This document shows positions 25,899 to 35,530 of a DNA stretch of 64,000 bases, in pieces. The position numbers were made by a program, and so were the translations under genes. Origin of the DNA: Ascidiaceihabitans sp047624005 (lineage in GTDB: Bacteria > Pseudomonadota > Alphaproteobacteria > Rhodobacterales > Rhodobacteraceae); assembly GCA_047624005.1 (NCBI GenBank), contig JBLHPE010000001.1:45827-109826 (forward strand), in the 5' to 3' direction. The notes beneath the pieces are model-generated. The model did no database searches. It was not told the origin of the DNA and saw only the letters and a program-made list of their open reading frames with translations. Position 1 is the stretch's first letter. Every line of letters starts with the position of its first letter.

Positions 25899-26543
25899 AT
25901 GATAAAAACAACTGACCTTCCGAGTGTACTTCCGGTATTCCCATTGCCGGGCGCGTTGCTTTTGCCGCGAGCCCGTCTGCCCTTAAACCTATTTGAGCCG
26001 CGCTATCTTCAGATGTTCGACGACGCCCTTAAAACGGACGCACGGTTGATTGGCATGGTCCAACCCAACGAGGTTGCGGGCCGTGATGGCAATGGCCTTC
26101 ACATGATTGGATGTGCTGGGCGGATCACTCAGTTTTCCGAAACCGAAGATGGGCGCTATATGATGACCCTTGGTGGTGTGTCTAGATTCCGTGTGATCAA
26201 AGAGGTCGAAGGCTTTTCACCCTACCGCAAATGCGAAGTGAATTGGGATGGGTTTGATCGCGATCTAGGCGACGTCGAACAGGACGTGGTTTTTGACCGG
26301 AAGCCGTTCTTAAACCAGTTGAACAAGTATTTTGAGGCCAAAGGCCTGTCTGCGGATTGGGAAACACTGGAAGAAGCAGAAGATGAGCTGCTGATCAATT
26401 CACTGTCGATGATGATGGATTTCGAACCAGAAGATAAGCAGGCTTTGCTTGAAGCCCCTAGTTTAAGCACGCGTCGTGAAACATTGGTGACCCTAATTGA
26501 ATACAGCCTGCGCGGTGGTGATGGTGGAGATATGATGCAATGA
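25899..26543 (+). CDS. LON substrate-binding domain protein
   Basis: 214 residues containing only a Lon N-terminal (PUA-like) domain: LPVFPLPGALLLPRARLPLNLFEPRY near the start, then GCAGRITQFSETEDGRYMMTL. No ATPase or protease part. Such proteins are common in alphaproteobacteria and their role is unknown. The ATG at 25899 is preferred over that at 25893 because AGG then lies 9 bases upstream. Its stop overlaps the Trm112 start (ATGA). Confidence 0.85.
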   Translation: MIKTTDLPSVLPVFPLPGALLLPRARLPLNLFEPRYLQMFDDALKTDARLIGMVQPNEVAGRDGNGLHMIGCAGRITQFSETEDGRYMMTLGGVSRFRVIKEVEGFSPYRKCEVNWDGFDRDLGDVEQDVVFDRKPFLNQLNKYFEAKGLSADWETLEEAEDELLINSLSMMMDFEPEDKQALLEAPSLSTRRETLVTLIEYSLRGGDGGDMMQ

Positions 26544-26722
26544 GCAGTGAAACAACGGTAGAGCGTCGCATGTTAGAAGCCCTGATTTGTCCGCGAACGC
26601 AGACGACATTGCGTTATGATGCGGACACTCAGGAATTGGTTTCTAAGGCTGCCAATCTGGCCTATCCAATTCGCAACGGTATTCCCGTGATGTTGGTGGA
26701 TGAGGCGCGGGTTTTAGACTGA
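26540..26722 (+). CDS. Trm112-family protein (YcaR-like)
   Basis: 60-residue small protein matching UPF0434/Trm112: MLEALICPRTQTTL, LAYPIRNGIPVMLVDEARVL. In eukaryotes Trm112 activates methyltransferases; in bacteria the role is unclear. The second cysteine of the usual CPxC is missing (CPRT), so it cannot form the full zinc knuckle. Translationally coupled to the LON gene, convergent with ubiH. Confidence 0.85.
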   Translation: MSSETTVERRMLEALICPRTQTTLRYDADTQELVSKAANLAYPIRNGIPVMLVDEARVLD

Positions 26723-26725
26723 ATT

Positions 26726-27940
26726 CTAAGTCATTAGGTCTGGCAAATCGCCACTTAACCCTGCCGCTTCACGGATAAAACCACGGCGCAGACCTGGCAA
26801 GTTGTTGATTAAACCCATCCCAAGGTCACGCCCCAATCGCAACACTGGATTATCGTTTGAGAACAGTTTATTGAACGTGTCTGTGGCAAGGGCAAGGGCG
26901 GTATTGTCAAACCTACGCCATTCCTCGTAACGCTTTAGAACGGCCAAGCTACCGTAGTCTTCGCCGCGTTTTTGGGCCTCGGTGATGATCTGAACCAGGG
27001 CCGCAATATCCCGCATTCCAGCGTTCAATCCTTGACCGGCGATGGGGTGCAATCCGTGGGCTGCGTCCCCAACCAAAGCGGTGCGATCTGTCACCAATCG
27101 ATCGGTTATCGACAGTGCAAGTGGGTAGGAAAACCGCGCCCCTGCCAATGAGATTTCTCCCAAGAAGTTACCGAAACGCGGACGCAGCATTGTCAAATAC
27201 TCTGCATCGGAAAGCGCGTTGAACGCAGTGGCGTTGGCTTCTGTTTCGCTCCACACGATTGAACTGCGGTTACCGGTCAATGGCAGGATCGCTAGAGGTC
27301 CTGTCGGCATAAAGAATTGATGGGCGATGCCGCCATGGGGTTTTTCATGCTCAATCGCGCAGACCAAGGCAGTTTGACCATAGCCCCACCCGATACGTTT
27401 GATGCCTGCCCGTTCGGCAGTGCCGCTGCCGCGTCCATCGCAGCCGATTAACGCGCGGGCGCTGATTTTCTTACCCGAACTTAGCGTCACAGTCACACCG
27501 CCACTTATGACGTCTTGGCCGACAACCGTCTCGCCTTGGATGTGTGTCACGTTTGGGTTTTCGGCCATTGCGTCCAGTAGGGCACGTCGCAAATAGCGAT
27601 CTTGAACCATGTAACCCATTGGTCCGTCTTCGATTTCTGCATGATCAAAATGCATGAAGAAAGGGGAGGGGCCTTCTCCAGCGCGGCCATCGCTGACTTT
27701 AATTTCAAGCATGGCTTGTGCATTGTCTTTGATGTTCGACCAAAGACCAATGTTGTTCAGCAAGCGTTGCGAGGTCAGCGCAACTGCATAAGATCGCCCA
27801 TCAAAGCTGGCATTTTTACGTACCTTAGTTGTCAGTGCGTCAATCACAGTCGACTTAATGCCAGCCTGTGCCAATGCCAGTGCAAGGATGGGGCCATTCA
27901 ACCCGCCGCCAACGATTGCGATATCTGTATCAATGCTCAT
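26726..27940 (-). CDS. ubiH: UbiH/UbiF-family FAD-dependent ubiquinone hydroxylase
   Basis: 404 residues from the ATG at 27940 (GAG 5 bases upstream; a second ATG 12 codons earlier lacks a ribosome site). FAD motif IAIVGGGLNGPILALAL near the start, GCDGRGSGTAERAG in the middle and GDAAHGLHPIAGQGLNAG at about 290, the signature of ubiquinone-biosynthesis hydroxylases. Which ring position it hydroxylates cannot be told from sequence. Diverges from the amidase gene by 87 bp. Confidence 0.88.
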   Translation of the reverse strand: MSIDTDIAIVGGGLNGPILALALAQAGIKSTVIDALTTKVRKNASFDGRSYAVALTSQRLLNNIGLWSNIKDNAQAMLEIKVSDGRAGEGPSPFFMHFDHAEIEDGPMGYMVQDRYLRRALLDAMAENPNVTHIQGETVVGQDVISGGVTVTLSSGKKISARALIGCDGRGSGTAERAGIKRIGWGYGQTALVCAIEHEKPHGGIAHQFFMPTGPLAILPLTGNRSSIVWSETEANATAFNALSDAEYLTMLRPRFGNFLGEISLAGARFSYPLALSITDRLVTDRTALVGDAAHGLHPIAGQGLNAGMRDIAALVQIITEAQKRGEDYGSLAVLKRYEEWRRFDNTALALATDTFNKLFSNDNPVLRLGRDLGMGLINNLPGLRRGFIREAAGLSGDLPDLMT

Positions 27941-28027
27941 GCTACTCAATATGGGTAGCTCCAAGGGATTGTCCATGCGTGGTTGCGTCGCTACCCTTTG
28001 TCCAAACGGTTTGTAGGAGCAATGAAT

Positions 28028-29356
28028 ATGAACGATTGGCTGAAAATGACTGCGTGCGATTTAGGGCGCGGTATTGGGTCCGGTGACATTGATCCTGTTG
28101 CGCTGATACAAACCTACCTTGATGCGATCGAAACGCATGAATTGAAGGACCGTATTTATGCACGTGTGACTGCGGAGCGTGCTTTGAGTGAGGCGAACGC
28201 AGCAGCTTTGCGGGCGCAATCGGGCCAAAGGCTGTCATTGTTGGACGGGGTTCCGATCAGTTGGAAAGACTTGTTCGATACGGCTGGTGTGGGGACAGAA
28301 GCAGGATCCAAATTGTTGGAAGGACGTGTGCCTGATCGCGACGCAGTTGTGCTGGCCAATGCCACCGCAATGGGGCTGGTGTGTTTGGGTAAAACGCACA
28401 TGAGTGAAATTGCATTTTCGGGTCTTGGCTATAATCCATCAACGAATACGCCCCCTTGTGTGAATGACGCGGATGCTGTGCCGGGGGGATCGTCTTCGGG
28501 TGCAGCGGCGTCCGTTGCATTTGACCTGGCTGCTGCTGGAATTGGGTCTGACACGGGTGGTTCTGTGCGCATTCCCGCGGCGTGGAATGATCTGGTGGGT
28601 TTAAAAACCACAACAGGAAGATTGACGCTTGAAGGTGTTGTGCCGCTGGCTTTGAAATTCGACACCATTGGCCCTTTGACTCGCTCGGTCGAGGATGCGG
28701 CACAATTGTTGGCTTTGATGGAAGGCGGCAAAGTCGCGGACTTGCGCGGTGCCAGTCTAAAGGGTCGACGATTGGCTGTGTTGCGTACAGTGTTTTTGGA
28801 GGACACGCGTGCAGTGCCGCTTGCCGCATTCGAAAGCGCGGTTAAGCGATTGGAGGTCGCAGGTGCTGTGGTGGATTATATCGATGTCCCTGAAGCCCGC
28901 GAAGCTGTCGATCTGTCTGGCCTACTGATAACATCCGAGGCCTACGGACTTTGGAAGGACGTGATCGAGGCCAATCCAGGCGCGATGTATAGCGAAATTC
29001 TGGCGCGTTTCCGCATAGGGGCAAACTACAGTGCCGCAGATTATGTCGCAGGTTGGGTCAAATTAGAGGCAGCGCGGGCCGCCTACGACAGCGCAACCGC
29101 TGGGTATGATGCGGTGATCGGTCCGTCCTCCGCGATTTTACCCCCAAACTTGGAGCGCCTAAACACTGAGGAAGACTATTACATTACTGAAAACCTGTTG
29201 TCTCTGCGCAATACCCGGGTTGGAAATATGCTGGGCTTGTGCGGTTTGACGCTGCCAACAGGGACGCCAAGTTGTGGCATAATGTTCCTTTGTGCGCCCG
29301 ATTTAGAAGAGCACCTGTTGCGTATCGGGGCCGCTGCAGAGGCCGCATTGGCCTAA
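28028..29356 (+). CDS. Amidase-signature family hydrolase
   Basis: 442 residues with the Ser-cisSer-Lys triad: Lys80 in PISWKDLF, Ser155 in GGSSSGAA and Ser179 in DTGGSVRIPAA. Related to GatA and to aryl-acylamidases; no gatB/gatC is near, so a stand-alone amide hydrolase is likely. Start at ATG 28028, 8 bases after GGAG; an ATG two codons earlier is too close to it. Usual neighbour of the aminotransferase and ftsK in this group. Confidence 0.88.
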   Translation: MNDWLKMTACDLGRGIGSGDIDPVALIQTYLDAIETHELKDRIYARVTAERALSEANAAALRAQSGQRLSLLDGVPISWKDLFDTAGVGTEAGSKLLEGRVPDRDAVVLANATAMGLVCLGKTHMSEIAFSGLGYNPSTNTPPCVNDADAVPGGSSSGAAASVAFDLAAAGIGSDTGGSVRIPAAWNDLVGLKTTTGRLTLEGVVPLALKFDTIGPLTRSVEDAAQLLALMEGGKVADLRGASLKGRRLAVLRTVFLEDTRAVPLAAFESAVKRLEVAGAVVDYIDVPEAREAVDLSGLLITSEAYGLWKDVIEANPGAMYSEILARFRIGANYSAADYVAGWVKLEAARAAYDSATAGYDAVIGPSSAILPPNLERLNTEEDYYITENLLSLRNTRVGNMLGLCGLTLPTGTPSCGIMFLCAPDLEEHLLRIGAAAEAALA

Positions 29357-29519
29357 GTTACGCGGCATTGATCGATAGCCAATTTAGTGGGTGAAGAATT
29401 GGCATGACTCAAAAGCCACATACCGCCGTCTAGGTCTTTGTTTTTCTGGACGAAACCTATTGATTTGGATAGCTTGGGGGAAACGGGGCATTAATGATCC
29501 CGATCCTGAGGCAGTTTTA

Positions 29520-30704
29520 ATGAAGTTTCCCGAGCGGTTTTCGAACCTTCCGGCCTATGCGTTTCCACGTTTGCGTGCGTTGTTAGACGTGCATGATGCT
29601 GGTGGCGATGTGGTCCACATGACGATTGGTGAGCCTAAGCACGCTTTTCCAGCGTGGGTTACAGATGTGATTGCTGAAAACGCTGCTGGCTTTAACCGGT
29701 ATCCACCGAACGAGGGCGCACTTGAATTGCGTCAGGCGTTTTGTGATTGGGCCGCGCGTCGCTACGGTGTCACTCTTGACCCAGAAACCAATGTGATGCC
29801 GGTCAATGGCACGCGGGAGGGTTTGTACAACGCCCCGATGGCGCTTTGCCCAGAGACAAAGAATGGCAAGCGACCGGTCATTCTGATGCCGAACCCGTTT
29901 TATCAAGTTTATATGCTAGCCAGCATTGCTGCGGGGGCTGATCCGATTTTTGTAGCGGCCACTGCTGAGACAAATCACCTGCCTGACTATGCGGCGCAGC
30001 CCGCCGACGTTTTAGAGCGGACCGTTGCTGTCTATATTTGCTCACCTGCTAATCCCCAAGGGGCAGTTGCGGATCGTGCTTATTGGACTGACCTGATCCG
30101 TTTGGCTGAGAAACATGATTTCCGTATATTCGCGGATGAGTGTTATTCCGAGATTTACAAAGACATGCCACCTGTTGGGGCATTGCAAGTCGCAGCTGAA
30201 TTGGGCGCTGATCCTGAGCGGGTCGTGGCGTTCCATTCATTGTCCAAACGGTCGAACCTCCCGGGTTTACGTTCTGGCTTTGTGACGGGTGGTCCAAAAA
30301 CAATGACTGAAATCCGCCAATTGCGGACTTATGCGGGCACACCCTTGCCGTTGCCCCTGCAGATGGCGGCAGCAGCCGTTTGGGCTGATGAGGATCACGC
30401 GATTGAAAATCGCAGACTTTACCAAGAAAAGTTTGAGATTGCAGACCGCATCCTTGGCAACGTACCGGGGTATGTGAGCCCTGAAGCTGGCTTCTTCCTT
30501 TGGCTTCCGGTCGAGGACGGCGAAACAGCAGCATTAAAATTGTGGAAAGAGACGGGCGTACGTGTATTGCCCGGCGCGTATTTGGCGCAAGACGTGGGTG
30601 GGGTGAACCCCGGCACGGGATATATCAGGGTCGCAATGGTGGCCCCCAAAGTGGAAATGACACGCGGGATCGAAGCGATCCGCGATTATTTGTTTCCACA
30701 ATAA
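29520..30704 (+). CDS. dapC: Class I/II aminotransferase, DapC-like
   Basis: 394-residue PLP enzyme. The PLP lysine sits in HSLSKRSNLPGLRSGFV, a segment characteristic of N-succinyl-LL-diaminopimelate aminotransferases, which act in lysine and peptidoglycan precursor synthesis. IGEPKHAFP and ICSPANPQGAV are further family motifs. ATG at 29520 was chosen because TGAGG lies 9 bases upstream and the family begins here; the 43-residue upstream extension has no similarity to the fold. Position just before ftsK suits a cell-wall role. Other substrates are possible. Confidence 0.82.
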   Translation: MKFPERFSNLPAYAFPRLRALLDVHDAGGDVVHMTIGEPKHAFPAWVTDVIAENAAGFNRYPPNEGALELRQAFCDWAARRYGVTLDPETNVMPVNGTREGLYNAPMALCPETKNGKRPVILMPNPFYQVYMLASIAAGADPIFVAATAETNHLPDYAAQPADVLERTVAVYICSPANPQGAVADRAYWTDLIRLAEKHDFRIFADECYSEIYKDMPPVGALQVAAELGADPERVVAFHSLSKRSNLPGLRSGFVTGGPKTMTEIRQLRTYAGTPLPLPLQMAAAAVWADEDHAIENRRLYQEKFEIADRILGNVPGYVSPEAGFFLWLPVEDGETAALKLWKETGVRVLPGAYLAQDVGGVNPGTGYIRVAMVAPKVEMTRGIEAIRDYLFPQ

Positions 30705-30725
30705 GAATGTAGGCGAGGTAGTAAA

Positions 30726-33638
30726 ATGGCATATCAGACACGCGGGCGCGATCCATTGTTGGACAGCAACATGGCCGAAGCAATCGAAAAACGCGGCAAA
30801 GAACTGATCGGGATTGCTTTGATCATTGTTGGTCTGATGGCTGCCGCAATGATTGGCAGCTACACGCCGGATGATCCGAACTGGATGGTGTCTACGGATG
30901 CACAAGTTCAGAATTGGTTGGGCCGTTCGGGCGCGTCCATTGCTGCGCCCCTATTTATGATTGTTGGTTGGGGTTCATGGGGCATCGCCGCAATCTTGTT
31001 GGTTTGGGGCGCACGATTTGCGCTGCATTGGGGTCAAGAGCGCGCAGTCGGGCGTTTGATATTTGCACCCATCGCAGTTGCGTTAGGGTCGATTTACGGT
31101 GCCACGTTGGAGCCGGGTCAGATCTGGTTGCAAACTCACAGCTTTGGTTTGGGCGGTTTGTTTGGTGATACTGTTATGGGCTTTATCCTTACGGTCTTAC
31201 CACTGGGATCGACCTTTGCGATCAAGTTGATGTCGTTGTTGATGGGCGTTGGTATTGTTGCATTGGGCGCATTTGTTTTGGGCTTTACGAAACCAGAATT
31301 GGTACGTGCCGGTCGTTTCTTAATGCTTGGTCTAATTATGATTTATGCAGGTCTTATGACCGTGCTTGGTAAGGGCGCAAGCTCTGCTGTTATCGCCGCT
31401 CGTGAATTACAAGTCCGCAATGCTGGCCGTAAAGAACGTAACCGCGCCGCAGCGGATGACGCGGCTGCCTACGCCGCCGCAGTCGCCGCTGTTCCTGCCG
31501 CTCCGATGCCAGAACCAAAGTTGCAGCATCCAGCACTTGCGACAGAGCCAGAGGTAAAGACCGGTCTTCTTGCACGGATGCCGTTGTTGATGAAGCGCGC
31601 CGAACCTGTAGTCCAAGAGATGCCAGAACCTGAATTGATTGAGGCGTTCAGCTACGACAATGTCGTCGACGCACCCAGTGATGATCGTATCAAAGCCAAA
31701 ATCGCTGGCGTCATTCAATCCCGTGTTCGTTCTAGCCAGTCTGTGAAAATTGAATCGGTTGCCCCGCTGACAAAAGGTCGTGGTCGCGGACCTGATCCGT
31801 TGGTATTGAACACCCAGCTTGCCCCTGAGCCTGAAGTCCAAGTGGAGCAGGTTGCCTTGCGTGCCGAGCCACCATTGACTGCACCGGTTCCGCCAGTCGC
31901 ATCGATGCGGGTTGAGCCGCCTTTGGTTAGTCCTTTAGTTGCGCCTGAAGTTACAATTTCTGCTGCACAAGCCACTCTTGCCTCGTATGTTGCGCCGCAA
32001 CCTATGCCGATCCCCGTTGCTGAACCACGTAAAGTCGTGCAGCAACCGATCCGCAAAGCGGTTCAACCAAGCGTCCGCGCAAAGGCTGAAGCGCAGCCTA
32101 GCCTGTCGTTTGAAGATACGCATCCGGGGTTTGAACTGCCGCCACTAAACCTGCTGGAAAGTGCGGATGATGTTCAACATCTGCACCTTAGTGACGATGC
32201 GCTAGAAGAAAACGCGCGTATGTTGGAAAACGTTTTGGATGACTACGGCGTTAAAGGCGAGATCGTAGCGGTCCGCCCTGGTCCAGTTGTCACGATGTAC
32301 GAACTAGAGCCCGCGCCAGGCTTAAAGGCCAGCCGTGTGATCGGTTTGGCTGACGATATCGCGCGTTCAATGGCGGCACTGTCCGCCCGTGTTTCCACGG
32401 TTCCGGGTCGTTCGGTTATTGGTATCGAATTGCCAAACGAGCACCGTGAGAAGGTCGTTTTGCGCGAGATTCTGTCCAGCCGTGATTTTGGTGACAGCAA
32501 CATGCGTTTGCCATTGGCTTTAGGTAAAGACATCGGCGGTGACAGTATGGTCGCCAACCTTGCCAAGATGCCTCACTTGCTGATCGCGGGGACAACCGGT
32601 TCTGGTAAATCGGTGGCCATCAACACGATGATCTTGTCACTGCTTTACAAATTGACGCCGCAAGAATGCCGTATGATTATGATTGATCCTAAGATGCTGG
32701 AACTGTCAGTTTATGACGGTATTCCACATCTTCTGTCCCCAGTTGTTACAGACCCTAAAAAGGCTGTTGTGGCCCTAAAGTGGACTGTTGGCGAGATGGA
32801 AGAACGCTATCGCAAGATGTCTAAAATGGGCGTTCGTAACATTGAAGGTTACAATGGTCGTGTGCGTGAAGCACTGGCAAAAGGCGAATTGTTCAGCCGC
32901 ACTGTTCAGACAGGTTTCGACGAAGATACGGGCGAGCCGATATTTGAGACAGAAGAAAACATGCCTGAAGTATTGCCCTATATCGTTGTGATTGTGGACG
33001 AGATGGCCGATCTGATGATGGTTGCGGGTAAAGAGATCGAAGCCTGTATTCAGCGTCTGGCGCAGATGGCGCGTGCCTCTGGCATTCACTTGATCATGGC
33101 GACACAGCGTCCGTCGGTTGATGTTATCACTGGTACCATCAAGGCCAACTTCCCGACGCGGATTTCGTTCCAAGTGACCTCAAAAATCGACAGCCGCACC
33201 ATCCTTGGTGAAATGGGTGCCGAGCAACTTTTGGGTATGGGCGACATGCTTTATATGGCGGGCGGCGCAAAGATAACACGTTGTCATGGTCCGTTTGTCA
33301 GCGATGAAGAAGTCGAGGAAATCGTAAACCACCTTAAAGCCTTTGGGACACCTGATTATATCACTGGTGTTGTTGATGGGCCGGATGAAGACAAGGAAAA
33401 CAATATCGATGCGGTTCTTGGCCTGGGTGGCAACACCGACGGCGAAGACGCGCTGTACGATACGGCCGTAGCCATCGTTGTGAAGGATCGTAAGTGTTCG
33501 ACAAGTTACATCCAGCGCAAACTGGCGATTGGTTACAACAAGGCCGCAAGGTTGGTCGAGCAAATGGAGGACCAGGGCCTTGTTTCATCCGCGAACCACG
33601 TAGGTAAGCGCGAGATTTTGGTTCCCGAGCACGGCTAA
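30726..33638 (+). CDS. ftsK: DNA translocase FtsK
   Basis: 970-residue septal DNA pump that clears and aligns chromosome termini at division. Four N-terminal membrane helices (about 35-55, 75-100, 115-135, 150-215), a Pro/Ala/Glu-rich linker (about 240-460), the RecA-like motor with Walker A GTTGSGKS near residue 620 and Walker B VVIVDEMADLM, and the C-terminal gamma winged helix (STSYIQRKLAIGYNKAARLVE). Complete and of normal size. GTAGGCGAGG precedes the ATG. Strong terminator follows. Confidence 0.97.
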   Translation: MAYQTRGRDPLLDSNMAEAIEKRGKELIGIALIIVGLMAAAMIGSYTPDDPNWMVSTDAQVQNWLGRSGASIAAPLFMIVGWGSWGIAAILLVWGARFALHWGQERAVGRLIFAPIAVALGSIYGATLEPGQIWLQTHSFGLGGLFGDTVMGFILTVLPLGSTFAIKLMSLLMGVGIVALGAFVLGFTKPELVRAGRFLMLGLIMIYAGLMTVLGKGASSAVIAARELQVRNAGRKERNRAAADDAAAYAAAVAAVPAAPMPEPKLQHPALATEPEVKTGLLARMPLLMKRAEPVVQEMPEPELIEAFSYDNVVDAPSDDRIKAKIAGVIQSRVRSSQSVKIESVAPLTKGRGRGPDPLVLNTQLAPEPEVQVEQVALRAEPPLTAPVPPVASMRVEPPLVSPLVAPEVTISAAQATLASYVAPQPMPIPVAEPRKVVQQPIRKAVQPSVRAKAEAQPSLSFEDTHPGFELPPLNLLESADDVQHLHLSDDALEENARMLENVLDDYGVKGEIVAVRPGPVVTMYELEPAPGLKASRVIGLADDIARSMAALSARVSTVPGRSVIGIELPNEHREKVVLREILSSRDFGDSNMRLPLALGKDIGGDSMVANLAKMPHLLIAGTTGSGKSVAINTMILSLLYKLTPQECRMIMIDPKMLELSVYDGIPHLLSPVVTDPKKAVVALKWTVGEMEERYRKMSKMGVRNIEGYNGRVREALAKGELFSRTVQTGFDEDTGEPIFETEENMPEVLPYIVVIVDEMADLMMVAGKEIEACIQRLAQMARASGIHLIMATQRPSVDVITGTIKANFPTRISFQVTSKIDSRTILGEMGAEQLLGMGDMLYMAGGAKITRCHGPFVSDEEVEEIVNHLKAFGTPDYITGVVDGPDEDKENNIDAVLGLGGNTDGEDALYDTAVAIVVKDRKCSTSYIQRKLAIGYNKAARLVEQMEDQGLVSSANHVGKREILVPEHG

Positions 33639-33649
33639 GATTAACAGTA

Positions 33650-33689
33650 TTGGTGGCTAGATTATTAAGATCTGGCCGCCAATTTTTTT
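33650..33689 (+). terminator. Rho-independent terminator of ftsK
   Basis: A 13-bp stem with two G-T pairs (33650-33662 with 33670-33682), loop TATTAAG, then seven T (33683-33689). It cleanly ends the ftsK transcript and isolates the inserted pseudogenes behind it. Confidence 0.92.
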
Positions 33690-33773
33690 GAGGACCCCGT
33701 ACCGTTCGGTAGGTTATCAAAAGCTACACTCCTTTGATTGATGTTTACGCGATCAATCATTGAGGAGGCTTCA

Positions 33774-33962
33774 ATGCCCATTTCAGACAAGTTTAGCGAA
33801 TACACATCTGGTCTTAGCAGTCCCATTTGCGGTGGCTTTGATATTACGCCAGACGATGCGACCGACCTTGTGAGCCTGACGCGTGCTATCATCCTAGAAA
33901 GCGCAGGCGATGTCGCGGTTATACGATCCAAGATGATGGATCGATCAATATCCCCAATGTAG
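33774..33962 (+). pseudogene. Truncated spike-base protein gene (RCAP_Rcc01079 / GTA head-spike family)
   Basis: An ATG at 33774 behind a strong GAGGAGG starts a protein whose first ~48 residues (SGLSSPICGGFDITPDDATDLVSLTRAI.. and ESAGDVAV) match the start of the small spike-base proteins first named in the Rhodobacter capsulatus gene transfer agent region and in phages. That family runs to about 90 residues. Here the homology stops near 33918, and the last 14 residues are an out-of-frame reading of the following Wza-like gene, ending at TAG 33960-33962. Translation signals are intact but the product is a chimera. The similarity is from memory of the family, so moderate confidence. Confidence 0.6.
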
Positions 33963-34858
33963 GGAGGGTCGAAATTGCGGGTCAGACCATTAAAGACGCC
34001 GAAGCCCTGTTGTTCCGAAAACTTGTCGAAAACCAGATTGAGCCAACCTTCAGCCTAGAGATTGCGGAATTCAATTCACGCAAAATCTCGATTGGGGGAG
34101 CAGTTGCAAAACCTGCAATTGTGCCAGTTACATTGGCTCCAATTTATTTGGATGAAGCGTTAGCAGCCGCAGGTGGGATCGTTGCAACGGATCAATCTGA
34201 GACTTCTGTGCGGTTGTATCGAAACGGCACGCTTTATCAAATTCCGATGTCATATCTGTACTCGGACACAGGGCGCACCAAAATGCGGTTGGTGGATGGG
34301 GATGCGGTTTTTGTCGACACGCGCTTTGATCTGGGACAGGCACAAGATTACTTTCAACAACAACTTTTATTGGTCGAAACACGGCAGCGGGCTCGTCAAA
34401 CAGCATTGAAAGAATTGCAAACTGAGGTGGCACTGCGGCGCGCAAATTTGAACGATGCAAAGGACAATTATATTAAGCGGGTCGAGTTGGGGGAGGATGA
34501 TCGGGAGTATGTTTATTTGACAGGCGAGGTCAGTCTTCAGTCCCGTTTTGCACTTCCCTTTGGAGCGAAAGCAAAACTTGCCGATGCGCTGTTTGATGCT
34601 GGCGGGATCGCGGTGGCAACGGGGGACGTGTCACAGATATATGTGCTTCGAACCTCATCTGCGCCGAAAGCTGTAGGGGAAATTACTGCTTGGCATCTTG
34701 ATGGACGCAATGCGGTAAATTTTGTCTTTGCAACACGCTTTGAGCTGCGGCCCAACGACATTATATTTGTGGCAGAACAGCCCATTACGCGCTGGGATCG
34801 TGCAGTGTCGCAACTTGTTCCTAATTTCTACGGTGCCACTTCAAACGTCGGAAACTAA
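33920..34858 (+). pseudogene. 5'-truncated polysaccharide export (Wza-type) gene
   Basis: From about 33920 a frame reads YTIQDDGSINIPNVGRVEIAGQT, the first conserved segment of Wza/poly-export outer-membrane proteins, then continues for about 310 residues with two SLBB-like parts (SIGGAVAKPAIVPVTLAP; YVYLTGEVSLQSRFALP) and a coiled-coil-like helical insert (residues RQRARQTALKELQTEVALRR). The signal peptide, lipobox and first part of the poly-export domain are absent and no usable start codon with ribosome site exists; the reading frame differs by one from the spike-base fragment in front. So it is a decapitated gene left by a deletion or recombination. No other capsule genes are near. Confidence 0.75.
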
Positions 34859-34951
34859 AGCTTTTCCGCCTATTTCATCCTTTGATATCGCATAACAACG
34901 CGGGACTGCCTATATCTTGACCTATAACAAGAACGGGCAGGACCAGTAAAT

Positions 34952-35527
34952 ATGGCGTATGTTTTCAAATCGATCATTGCAGCAGCACTTATGGGCGTGG
35001 CGAGTGTCGCCAGCGCAGACAAAATACCACTCAACGATATTTCGAAATATCTTAATGCGTTGAAAACGGCGTCAGGTGATTTCACCCAGATCAATGATGA
35101 CGGAACAATCAGCCGAGGTAAGATTTACATCAAGCGGCCCGGTCGGATGCGGTTTGAATATGAAGATGCTGTTGTTTTAGCCAACAATGGGGCCGTTGTG
35201 ATCATCGACAAGAAGTCGAACCAACCGCCGGAAACCTATCCTTTAAAACGTACTCCGCTGTCGATCATTCTGGCGCGGAATGTGAATTTGGGTCAGGCAG
35301 AAATGGTTGTTGGCCACGATTTTGATGGCACAGCGACAGTAGTGAAGGCCCAAGATCCCAAGAACCCTGAGTATGGCAATATCGAACTAAAGTTCACCAA
35401 CAATCCGGTTGAGTTGCGCCAGTGGATCGTTAACGATGCGAATGGGGGGCGTTCTACCGTGATCCTTGGCGCATTGACCAAAGGTGGACGGATCGCGAAC
35501 CGACTGTTTGTTGTCGATCCGCGATAG
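34952..35527 (+). CDS. lolA: Outer-membrane lipoprotein carrier protein LolA
   Basis: Periplasmic chaperone that shuttles lipoproteins from LolCDE to the outer membrane. 191 residues: signal peptide (MAYVFKSIIAAALMGVASVASA), then the LolA beta-barrel with GDFTQINDDGTISRGKIYIKRP and RMRFEYE. Normally sits right behind ftsK in this group; here it is pushed 1.3 kb away by the pseudogene block. No obvious terminator behind it before the convergent SLT gene. Confidence 0.93.
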   Translation: MAYVFKSIIAAALMGVASVASADKIPLNDISKYLNALKTASGDFTQINDDGTISRGKIYIKRPGRMRFEYEDAVVLANNGAVVIIDKKSNQPPETYPLKRTPLSIILARNVNLGQAEMVVGHDFDGTATVVKAQDPKNPEYGNIELKFTNNPVELRQWIVNDANGGRSTVILGALTKGGRIANRLFVVDPR

Positions 35528-35530
35528 CTT

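Noticed and set aside
34010..34858. Treating the Wza-like frame as an intact gene with a TTG start at 34010
   Set aside because: It would lack signal peptide and the first conserved domain, which can be read in the same frame upstream to about 33920; a pseudogene is a better reading.
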